A stretch of DNA of 21,344 nucleotides from Peptococcaceae bacterium UBA2264. Its GTDB lineage: Bacteria; Bacillota; Desulfitobacteriia; Desulfitobacteriales; Desulfitobacteriaceae. The first letter of the stretch is position 1, and each line of letters begins with the position of its first letter. Positions 9,401 through 15,556 of the stretch are shown in pieces. The notes beneath the pieces were generated by a model. It had not been told where the DNA came from. It worked only from the letters and a program-made list of their open reading frames with translations, and searched no databases. The stretch is taken from contig DDXI01000014.1 in assembly GCA_002347475.1 (NCBI GenBank), forward strand, positions 1-21,344. Direction: 5' to 3'. Made by a program: the position numbers and the translations under genes.

Positions 9401-9956
9401 TTTTTTGGGCCAGAATGCTTAATTCGTCATCAGGATCGATAAAGCTATCAGTCAAAGCTGCTTGAAAATGTTCAAATAATAAAGCCAAATCCTGCAGTTT
9501 GCCATTCAGGGTTTCATCTTCAATATTGAGCTGGCGAAGATCGGCAGGTGTATGGCGATAGGTTTTGAATTCACTGATGGCTGCAGCCAGACTTTCAGTC
9601 ATACCGTATCTGTTAATGGTGGGAGCAAAAGTACGCAGATCCAAGCGATTCTTAATAAGAACCTTCTTCAAAATCATTCTTTTACCCGTATCACTGATCA
9701 GTATTTTTTGGTTTCCCCCGGTTTCCGAAAATACTTTCCAAACCAAACGTCTGAAACTTAATACCTGGGCCCTGAAGGTTCCTCCCAGATCCGGGGTATT
9801 GGCTAGGACAATATCCATTTGATGAGTCGACTGTTCCGGTACAAGCAGGATCAGAGGCTTGCCCAGGGGATTTCGCCGCAGCTCGTTTCTGATCTCTTCG
9901 ATACAAATACTGCTTTTACCACTGCCGGCACGTCCTAAAATAAGGCGTAAACCCAA
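6423..9956 (-). CDS. addB: AddB, helicase-nuclease subunit of AddAB with Fe-S cluster
   Basis: AddB is the second subunit of AddAB: an inactivated helicase fold (involved in Chi recognition in the Bacillus enzyme) plus a nuclease domain stapled by a [4Fe-4S] cluster. The 1177-residue product has an N-terminal Walker A GRAGSGKS (8-15), a RecB-type nuclease with GQIDRID and DYKS (Asp963, Lys965), and the four cluster cysteines: Cys803 in FTACPFAHF, then Cys1134, Cys1137 and Cys1143 in CQYCSYKPVC. The start is TTG at 9956, chosen because an AAGGGAAG ribosome binding site lies about 7 nt upstream and Walker A sits at the expected distance from the N-terminus. Its start is 52 nt after the DUF4349 gene stop, with no visible terminator. 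Length is typical of the family. Confidence 0.97.
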   Translation of the reverse strand: MGLRLILGRAGSGKSSICIEEIRNELRRNPLGKPLILLVPEQSTHQMDIVLANTPDLGGTFRAQVLSFRRLVWKVFSETGGNQKILISDTGKRMILKKVLIKNRLDLRTFAPTINRYGMTESLAAAISEFKTYRHTPADLRQLNIEDETLNGKLQDLALLFEHFQAALTDSFIDPDDELSILAQKIPASSFLSKARIWVDGFKGFTPQELNVLQELLKTAAEVSVTLPLDPGCLARKTDSEEITPENELFAGPWQTYLDLQRLALETAEPDISMTLLQECLRFKQNPWLAHLEKQFFAYPLVAFPQEQDKEDSSGSAPTSISLAAAVNRRTEVEWIARESRRLVREEGLRWREIGILTRDLTGYQDLLAQIFTAYEIPCFLDYKHSILHHPLIELIVSVIETVSSDWAYEPLFRCLKTDLFPLKRDEVDRLENYCLAHGLQGRCWDQVEDWSFSKSRNPETDEEKEISDIFLEEEINRLRVQIQQIFRPFIQAVAPNSQKDTVSLKHLAAALYFLLERLDVSAQLQNWAREARSGNNLAEALLQEQLWPSILNLMDELVVNLGEEILSLEDFAAIFVSGLESLKLGLIPPGLDQVLAGSLERSRSPEVRVLFLLGASEGVLPARLENNGVLSTEDRSLLQEAGFFLAPKGKKQIFEEQFFIYNALTRATEKLYVTYPLTDEEGRSLGISLVIDRLKILFPQIKEEFWAQNPDDLNVVSHPGPLLQHYALQLRSLPRSKERTPLWQAVGKWFAANEVNQTRLALIEQGVAYQNQEERIKKSLTHQLYGKRLQASVSRLEQFTACPFAHFVRYGLRLQERSVYQLANPDIGQFFHALLYNFTCSLQTQGLDWGSISKEKSWEILNESQEHIAPRIVHNIFRQNARNQYLCNRLQRTVYHAVQILGRLARQGLFEPVRAEVRFGPGEDLESVEIPLSEDDSLVMRGQIDRIDRAIINEEVYLRIIDYKSSAPAVTLDKIYYGLNLQLLTYLDIALRNAKYLLPAENHQHQELEEILLRPAGFLYFPVIEPRIAPEKPMNEEQLESLRLKAVKISGYILAEHHVLQAMDERIRQGRSDLLGIKLNKDGSFSKGSNVLTEKQFAQLRKHLYLLLKQAGKGIMDGDITIAPYKYGNSHGCQYCSYKPVCRFDSYLPENTFRILPKLKFDEVWALILKQLRNTE

Positions 9957-10008
9957 ACTGAAAACTTCCCTTCAAATATAATGAACAACACGACATTCAA
10001 ATATAAAG

Positions 10009-11241
10009 TCAGTTATTTTTCTGTTTTTTTGCTCTTTTATTTTTAATAAGACGATAAGCCAGGTAAAAGATTCCGAACAAAACCAGATAGGGGAAGATAT
10101 AGCTCAGGCCTACTATTAAATAATTAAGGACATTCCAGGTTGTGCTGATAGTCTTTAACACTGCTGCCTGCACAGCTTTCCAGGTTTTAAGCCAGGAGAC
10201 CAGCTGCCAGGGATCAGTAACCTGCAAGATTGGAGTGGTTGCCGGTTGAAGTTCGATTTGAACAGTGGAAAACTGGACAGCATTATTCCAATAGCGGAGC
10301 TGCCCCTTAAGCTGTTCAATCTGCTGACGGATATTTGCCAAATAACTTTCTATTTTTAAAACTTCCTCGACTGTCTTAGCCTGTTTTAAGATTTCCGTGT
10401 AGCGCCCTAGCTCAGCTTCCCAGTTTTGCAGTCTGGTCTGAGCATCATAATACTGGTTGGTAATGTCATTAGCTGTTTGAGTCTGGCTGACGATTTTTCC
10501 TATTCCAGGCAAAGTGGTGCGAAAACTTTCATATTTATCGGCAGGAAGCTTAGCTGTAAAATGACCGTATTCGTTGGATTCCTTGATATACTGCTGTGAA
10601 TTAACAACATAGCCTCCCATTTGCAGTACATCCTGCTGGAGCTTGTTGATAGTATCAGCAATATTATTCACCTGAATAGTGGCATTCAGATTATAAGTAA
10701 TCATTTTGGCCAGGCTGGAATCTGCCGGTGGCGTAGTTGTATCAGGCGGCAAATATACGGAAACGTCTGAATTATCTAACATTATTCCCGACTTTTCCTC
10801 GGTTGCTGCTGAGGAAGCTGCTCCATTTGGTGATAGCTGTTCGTCGGAAAAAGTATTTTGGCGTTCTTCGGCAGTGCCGGCTGTTTTTTCTGAAACTCCG
10901 TCACTAGTGAATGAAGCATTTTGCCCAATGTACAGGGGAATCTGTGCTCCAATAAATATCATTAATGTCAAAAGGACAAGTGGAATACCTAATTTCCAGT
11001 GCCAACGCCACCACAATGTTTTTGTCTTATCATACAGTCTGGATTTCCACGTCTCCGAGGCCTGAAGCTCAGCAGCGCCAGCCTCTTCAGCCCCATTTTT
11101 TTCAGCAGCCAGCTTTTTTAAAGCCAATCCTTTGATTCGCTCCTTCTGAGCAGTATCAAGCTGCGGCGCAGTGAAGAAAGAATTCAGTAAATTCCTGCAG
11201 CCTTCTTCCTCCCAAAGGCGGTTTAAATCTTTTTCCCTCAT
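10009..11241 (-). CDS. Membrane DUF4349 protein, probable regulator of the adjacent ECF sigma factor
   Basis: The 410 residues comprise a charged cytoplasmic N-terminus (1-82), a TM helix at about 84-104 (IPLVLLTLMIFIGAQIPLYI), a Ser/Thr/Pro-rich extracytoplasmic linker, a DUF4349 domain at about 178-335 whose second half (265-318) is a likely coiled coil, a second TM helix at about 371-397, and a Lys/Arg-rich tail. DUF4349 proteins are surface-facing and biochemically undefined. The ATG overlaps the sigma-factor stop (ATGA), with a GGAGGG site just upstream. Tight coupling to an ECF sigma gene and a soluble N-terminal domain ahead of the first TM suggest an anti-sigma role, with residues 1-82 holding the sigma factor; this is inference, because no zinc-binding HxxxCxxC motif is visible there. 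Confidence 0.85.
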   Translation of the reverse strand: MREKDLNRLWEEEGCRNLLNSFFTAPQLDTAQKERIKGLALKKLAAEKNGAEEAGAAELQASETWKSRLYDKTKTLWWRWHWKLGIPLVLLTLMIFIGAQIPLYIGQNASFTSDGVSEKTAGTAEERQNTFSDEQLSPNGAASSAATEEKSGIMLDNSDVSVYLPPDTTTPPADSSLAKMITYNLNATIQVNNIADTINKLQQDVLQMGGYVVNSQQYIKESNEYGHFTAKLPADKYESFRTTLPGIGKIVSQTQTANDITNQYYDAQTRLQNWEAELGRYTEILKQAKTVEEVLKIESYLANIRQQIEQLKGQLRYWNNAVQFSTVQIELQPATTPILQVTDPWQLVSWLKTWKAVQAAVLKTISTTWNVLNYLIVGLSYIFPYLVLFGIFYLAYRLIKNKRAKKQKNN

Positions 11242-11747
11242 AACCTCTTCCCTCCTGTAGTTCTGGCCGCATAGAATTTTCGAAATCTTTTCTTGGCCCG
11301 GTATAACAAACTGTCCACAGCTTGTCTGCTGGTACCAAGAATATCAGCAACTTCAGCAGCACTAAAACCTTCAACAATCCGTAGTTGAATTACAGCTACC
11401 TGAGAAGCAGGCAATTTGGTCAGGGTCTCCTTAACACAACTCATCATAGTCAGTTGCTCGGCATGATCCGGTGTCAGATGAGCAAAATCAGGCTGATCTT
11501 TCCCGGAAAAAACAGGAATATGTTTTTCTGAGCGGTAATAATCAATAATTTGATTATAAGCGATACGCAAAGCCCAGGCCTGGACTGATGTTTTCTCCCC
11601 TAAACCTGCTAAACTTCGCCAAACCTTGACCATGATTTCAGCTGTTAAATCCTCAGCTTCAGAGGCAGGAACACGTACTCTCACAAACCGATAAATCGCG
11701 GGAAATAATTCTTCATAAATTTCCTCAAAAGAATAGCCTATTGTCAC
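11238..11747 (-). CDS. ECF-type RNA polymerase sigma-70 factor
   Basis: A 169-residue protein with only sigma regions 2 and 4, the hallmark of the extracytoplasmic-function group. Region 2 spans about 8-75 (LFPAIYRFVRVRV, EDLTAEIMVKVWRSL, AWALRIAYNQIIDYYR). Region 4 spans about 105-160 with the helix-turn-helix FSAAEVADILGTSRQAVDSLLYRAKKRFRK. The start is GTG at 11747, with a GGAAAGGGGG site upstream; no ATG fits. It overlaps the DUF4349 gene by 4 nt. A candidate autoregulatory promoter and a 17-bp palindrome lie in the 65 nt upstream. The exact ECF subgroup and target genes cannot be read from the sequence. Confidence 0.95.
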   Translation of the reverse strand: MTIGYSFEEIYEELFPAIYRFVRVRVPASEAEDLTAEIMVKVWRSLAGLGEKTSVQAWALRIAYNQIIDYYRSEKHIPVFSGKDQPDFAHLTPDHAEQLTMMSCVKETLTKLPASQVAVIQLRIVEGFSAAEVADILGTSRQAVDSLLYRAKKRFRKFYAARTTGGKRL

Positions 11748-11768
11748 CCTGCTGAACCCCCTTTCCAG

Positions 11769-11785
11769 GTCTTATCTTATAAGAC
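11769..11785. repeat. Perfect 7-3-7 palindrome upstream of the ECF sigma gene
   Basis: GTCTTAT-CTT-ATAAGAC, two 7-bp arms with a 3-bp centre, 21 bp before the GTG start. It overlaps the candidate ECF -10 element, where an operator or a start-site hairpin would act. No T-run follows, so it is not a terminator. Confidence 0.6.
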
Positions 11786-11809
11786 GCATCACAGGCCCTA
11801 AAACTGACA
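11783..11809 (-). promoter_or_regulatory. Candidate ECF-type (autoregulatory) promoter
   Basis: On the minus strand TGTCAG (11804-11809) is followed after 17 bp by CGTC (11783-11786), which begins the run CGTCTTAT. CGTC is a common -10 core of ECF promoters, and many ECF genes are autoregulated. The -35 assignment is uncertain. Confidence 0.35.
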
Positions 11810-11870
11810 CCTTTCAGGCAATTTGGGCCAATATTTTCTTTGCTCAAATATTTCTGAATACTGAATATAG

Positions 11871-11908
11871 AAAAAGCGCTAATAACAGCATGGTAAAATT
11901 AACGCTTT
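11871..11908 (-). terminator. Intrinsic terminator after the flavoprotein gene
   Basis: On the minus strand an 11-bp stem (AAAGCGTTAAT / ATTAGCGCTTT, one G-U pair) closes a 14-nt loop and runs into a T-rich tail (TTTTTC). It starts 10 nt after the TAA of the flavoprotein gene and separates that cluster from the sigma/DUF4349 genes. Confidence 0.75.
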
Positions 11909-11918
11909 CTTCGGATAT

Positions 11919-12782
11919 TTATCTGTTTGCAGGCGGTTTAAACCAATTTTCTTTAGTCTCATAGGGTTTTCTGAGACGAGCAAATTCCTTGCGCCGGTCA
12001 ATATATTCCCTGACCTTTGAGGGTAAAAACTCTCTGAAGTGATATTCCAGATCAAGATGTTCAAACCTTTTACCGGCGGGTCCATATACCCATTTCACCT
12101 TACCATCCCGCATCTCCAGGACAGCTTCCTGGGTACAAAGAGGGCAGACAGCGAGACCCGGTTGTGGAAATTTCCAGATTTCCGAGCGACAAGTCGGACA
12201 TTTTCCATCCTCTATTTTACTGGCTGTCCCAAATAACGCTTGTCCCATTTCCTTTATTTGTTGTTCTATCAGCGGATTTTCCAGGACCTCACCCGGTAAA
12301 GCCCCGATGAACATCCTGGCATCCTGAATTCTAAAACCCAGGAATTTCATCATAGCAACTAATGCTGATAAGGAATATCCTTCCCAGCCCTTGATACCGG
12401 CTGTGGCTATTATTGTCATCGGTTTATCCCAAAATTCCTCCAGGAATTGGGATAAGGCAATAGTGCGATCACTCCATAATTTCGTAATTGCTGCCGGACC
12501 CAAGAAATAACAGGGAGCAGCCAGAATTAGGCCATCAGCCGCTTTGATCTTGTTGCCTAAAAAATATAAATCATCATTGAGCGGACAACGTTTGCCGGGA
12601 CCGAGACAAGTATAACAACCGAGACATGGTTCAAGTTTTAAATCCGGCAATCTGATTAACTCCAGCTTATAGTCTTCTCCGCAAGAAGCAGCAGCCTCTT
12701 TCAGCAGTATTTCTCCATTTGCCAAATTACGTTGGGAAGCGACTAATCCTAAAATACTTTTGATATCGACACCTTCTTTCAA
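11919..12782 (-). CDS. Iron-sulfur flavoprotein / NAD(P)H-dependent oxidoreductase with C-terminal zinc ribbon
   Basis: A 287-residue flavodoxin-fold protein (FMN reductase family). After the first beta strand (SILGLVASQRN) it has the compact cysteine motif of archaeal-type iron-sulfur flavoproteins, Cys53-x2-Cys56-x2-Cys59-x6-Cys66, expected to bind a [4Fe-4S] cluster next to FMN. AAPCYFLGPAAITKLWSDR matches the segment that contacts FMN. The C-terminal part carries two CPxC knuckles (Cys195/198 and Cys213/216), a rubredoxin or zinc-ribbon-like module, then a basic tail. Such proteins move electrons between ferredoxin or NAD(P)H and unknown acceptors. The start is uncertain: the frame opens only with TTG at 12782, and no clear ribosome binding site precedes it. 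The gene begins 10 nt after the SGNH gene stop, so translation may rely on coupling. Confidence 0.85.
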   Translation of the reverse strand: MKEGVDIKSILGLVASQRNLANGEILLKEAAASCGEDYKLELIRLPDLKLEPCLGCYTCLGPGKRCPLNDDLYFLGNKIKAADGLILAAPCYFLGPAAITKLWSDRTIALSQFLEEFWDKPMTIIATAGIKGWEGYSLSALVAMMKFLGFRIQDARMFIGALPGEVLENPLIEQQIKEMGQALFGTASKIEDGKCPTCRSEIWKFPQPGLAVCPLCTQEAVLEMRDGKVKWVYGPAGKRFEHLDLEYHFREFLPSKVREYIDRRKEFARLRKPYETKENWFKPPANR

Positions 12783-12792
12783 AACAGGGTAT

Positions 12793-13335
12793 TCAGGAAA
12801 AGATTACTTTCAACTGGGCGACTGCACATTTCATCATTAACTGATAACCTTTCTGGCTGGGATGCACGCCATCAATCAGAACATGATCTTCAATTTTGCC
12901 GTTGTTTTTGAGCATTGGAGAATAAAAATCCAGAAGAGCTGCCTTTTTGCGGACAGTGTAACAACGCATCCAGTCCCTGTAAGATGCAAGAATCCTCTCC
13001 TCCTGCTCATCGGCACAAGGAAGAGGCAGGGCTATAATGGGGATGATATTCCGGAGAAAGCATTTTCGCACCATTTGGTCAATATTTCTGCTGATTTCAT
13101 CAACTGTCAGATTGCAGTAAGCGTCATTCGTACCGCCCATAATGATAACATGTGTGGGATCAAGGCATAAGACATCCAAATCAAAACGGTTCAGCATGTC
13201 TCTTGTCAAATCTCCGCAGACTCCCTGGTTGATAATTTCCAGATTTAATTTATCTGCTGTTAATCTAACCCAGGAATCAGAGTTGGTGTAAGGATAACCA
13301 AAGGTAATGGAATCTCCAATTGCCACTACTTTCAT
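12793..13335 (-). CDS. SGNH/GDSL-family hydrolase (esterase or deacetylase-like)
   Basis: A 180-residue single-domain SGNH hydrolase. Block I GDSITFG places the nucleophile at Ser9, block II has Gly41 (VCGDLT), block III GGTND supplies Asn70, and block V DGVHPS supplies Asp155 and His158. There is no signal peptide, so it should be cytoplasmic or associated with the membrane face. The ATG overlaps the carboxypeptidase stop (ATGA), indicating translational coupling. Family members cleave acyl esters, including acetyl groups on sugars; the operon position suggests a cell-envelope substrate, but specificity cannot be read from the sequence. Confidence 0.93.
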   Translation of the reverse strand: MKVVAIGDSITFGYPYTNSDSWVRLTADKLNLEIINQGVCGDLTRDMLNRFDLDVLCLDPTHVIIMGGTNDAYCNLTVDEISRNIDQMVRKCFLRNIIPIIALPLPCADEQEERILASYRDWMRCYTVRKKAALLDFYSPMLKNNGKIEDHVLIDGVHPSQKGYQLMMKCAVAQLKVIFS

Positions 13336-14573
13336 AGAGGGCCCCGATCTATTACTCTGCGCCGCCGACGTCTGAGCGAATAATAACGCCGCACACGCGG
13401 AAATACAACCAAACCCGAAACCATTAAGCCCCCGAGCAGAAAATACTTGAGATAATCAGCATCTGGCAACCCAAGGGCATTCTGAGCCACTAACGGTACG
13501 GTTTGTATATAATTACCTGCAAGAAACACATCTGCCCATCCAAGCTGATCGCCAACATTAACTGGCAATTCAATAGGAGTGGGAACTGCCTTTATCTGAT
13601 AGTCCGGATCTTTCTGATTACTGGCAACTGTGACATAAATATCTTTAGCTGGCCCTAATTTTACCAGTTGACCGTTCTTAAGCTTAATTGAAGTGATTGC
13701 CTGGCTGGAGGATACTATCAGTTTGTTGTTAAATTGCTTGAATCCGTAATCTAACAAAGTACTGGCATCCCTGTAGGTATTAATCAGGGATGTTCCTTTC
13801 AGGATTACAGCAAGCAATTGTCTGTCATTACGCGTAGCTGATGCCACTAACGTATTACCAGCAAGATCTGTATAACCGGTTTTTACTCCATCAGCACCTT
13901 CGTATTCCCACAAAAGTTTATTACGGTTTTGCAAATGATTTGGTACCATTCCTTGTTGGGTACGCGGAAAATCCTCTTCTTTTGTTTTTACTATGGAAGC
14001 CAAGGCAGAATTCTCTAAAGCGGAACGCGTAATTATTGCCATATCATAAGCACTGCTAAAGTGACCAATTTCCGATAAACCGTGCGGATTGATGAAATGA
14101 GTATCTTTCAGCCCCAGGTCCTCAGCTTTTTGATTCATCATTTGGACAAAGGCTTCTTCGCTGCCTCCAATACTCTTGGCAATAGCTACTGCAGCATCAT
14201 TGGCTGAATTCATCAACATAGCCGCTAATAACTGCCGTAAAGTAAATTCTTCTCCCGGCGACAAAAAAACAAGTGTCCCATAAATTTTTTTGCGATCAAG
14301 GACCTCAGAGCCCACAGTAATAACAGCATCCAAATTGCCCCTGTCCATAGCTACCATAGCTGTCATTATTTTGGTAATGCTGGCTATAGCCAGGCGCTCA
14401 TGGGAATTATGCTCGTAAAGTATTTGTCCTGATTCAAGATCCATTAAGATGGCAGAGATACCTGTAACCTGCAAATCATCTGCATTTGTACCACTATTTA
14501 CAGCTAAAGTCACTATTGCCGATTGATTCAGGCATAAACAAATTATAATAATAATCACTAATGATCTGCGCAT
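13332..14573 (-). CDS. D-alanyl-D-alanine carboxypeptidase (PBP5/DacF type)
   Basis: A 413-residue penicillin-binding protein that trims the terminal D-Ala from peptidoglycan stem peptides outside the cytoplasmic membrane. It has an N-terminal signal peptide (RRSLVIIIIICLCLNQSAIVTLA) and the three peptidase S11 motifs SITK (Ser65, Lys68), SAN (123-125) and KTG (231-233). A PBP5 C-terminal beta domain lies at about 285-360. Instead of a mere amphipathic anchor it ends in a convincing TM helix (about 376-392, YFLLGGLMVSGLVVFP) and an Arg-rich tail (RRRRRRVIDRG), which should sit in the cytoplasm. ATG 14573 has a GGGGG site about 6 nt upstream. It is first in an overlapping cluster with the SGNH hydrolase and flavoprotein. 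Vegetative versus sporulation-specific (DacF) use cannot be decided. Confidence 0.95.
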   Translation of the reverse strand: MRRSLVIIIIICLCLNQSAIVTLAVNSGTNADDLQVTGISAILMDLESGQILYEHNSHERLAIASITKIMTAMVAMDRGNLDAVITVGSEVLDRKKIYGTLVFLSPGEEFTLRQLLAAMLMNSANDAAVAIAKSIGGSEEAFVQMMNQKAEDLGLKDTHFINPHGLSEIGHFSSAYDMAIITRSALENSALASIVKTKEEDFPRTQQGMVPNHLQNRNKLLWEYEGADGVKTGYTDLAGNTLVASATRNDRQLLAVILKGTSLINTYRDASTLLDYGFKQFNNKLIVSSSQAITSIKLKNGQLVKLGPAKDIYVTVASNQKDPDYQIKAVPTPIELPVNVGDQLGWADVFLAGNYIQTVPLVAQNALGLPDADYLKYFLLGGLMVSGLVVFPRVRRYYSLRRRRRRVIDRGPL

Positions 14574-14735
14574 AAATTACCCCCGGATTAACAAATTAAA
14601 TTAACTGCAAGTATAATCAGAACCGGAGGTTCAGATATTTCTTAATAATTTTAATATTCTCGTTTGTTTGTGTAACTATTTTCAAAAAATTATCCTATGT
14701 TCAGTTGCAATAAGATATCTGATCAAACAGTTAAT

Positions 14736-15506
14736 TTACATTAAAAGGTCAAATTCATAGGTTAATTTCAGACACTCCTGCTGATCTGTCTTATAGCTTT
14801 TTTCCTGAAATATGACATGACCGCTGTGCTCGATCAGCAAAACAGCAGATGACCTTGTCCCATAGTCAGTCCCTTGAATAAATATTGAGGATAATAATTT
14901 TTCTCTTTCTTGACTAAGGCCTGTGTCTGGCAACTCGTGATCAGGAGCCTGTTCAGTATCTTTCATTATTGCAAAAAGTGATTCCGTCTCAATCATTTTG
15001 CTATTTTTTAGATAATTAGTCAGAGCTTGTTTACTTTTTTTGACTTTGAACCAGGGGGTATTTAAATAATGGTTGCTAAGACCGTAAATTCCTGGTTCTA
15101 GGATTACCGCTGAAGGCAAATTTTTATTATAATATAAAATCTTTGATGAATCAGCAGTCAATAAGTTAAAACCATTATAGCCAGCCCGACTATTAATAAC
15201 ACCTGACATATATTCCTGGGGTGTTTTATCGCTGATCAGATAATTACTGACCAGTGTCCCGCGCGAGTTGGCATTAACAACTTGGGAAGAAGAATCGCGA
15301 TAATTAGTCAGAGCTGCAAAACGTCCTTTTTTGGTAATACCCATCCAGGTTCCGCCCATTTCCAAATCCCGGCCAGCCAAAACCTGGGGGGCAGACGGCC
15401 AAAAATGGGCTTTTTCTGTTAGCCTGACATAGTACTCGTCCCTGTTGGAAGCCATGATCAGTCGATAACGGGGATGAATATTATAAGCAAAAACATACAG
15501 GCACAT
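14736..15506 (-). CDS. NRDE-family protein (TANGO2-like, Ntn-hydrolase fold)
   Basis: The 256-residue product begins MCLYVFAYN and carries the defining NRDE motif at 21-24 (MASNRDEYY). GGTWMGITKKGRFAALTNYRD follows near residue 50, and a later NHYLNTPWFKVKKSK segment is also typical of this family. Cys2 would become the N-terminal nucleophile after Met removal if the protein acts as an Ntn hydrolase; the cellular role of bacterial members is not established. There is no signal peptide or TM segment. ATG 15506 has an AAGGGGAG site close upstream. It starts 50 nt after the ftsK/spoIIIE stop and is probably cotranscribed with it. Confidence 0.92.
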   Translation of the reverse strand: MCLYVFAYNIHPRYRLIMASNRDEYYVRLTEKAHFWPSAPQVLAGRDLEMGGTWMGITKKGRFAALTNYRDSSSQVVNANSRGTLVSNYLISDKTPQEYMSGVINSRAGYNGFNLLTADSSKILYYNKNLPSAVILEPGIYGLSNHYLNTPWFKVKKSKQALTNYLKNSKMIETESLFAIMKDTEQAPDHELPDTGLSQEREKLLSSIFIQGTDYGTRSSAVLLIEHSGHVIFQEKSYKTDQQECLKLTYEFDLLM

Positions 15507-15556
15507 AACTACTCCCCTTTTATTGGATATAAGACTTGCTATCAGAATAATAAACC

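Noticed and set aside
14609..14632. Short GAACC/GGTTC hairpin next to a TATACT box upstream of the carboxypeptidase gene
   Set aside because: Five-bp stem with a 3-nt loop and no matching -35; too weak to call a promoter or operator.
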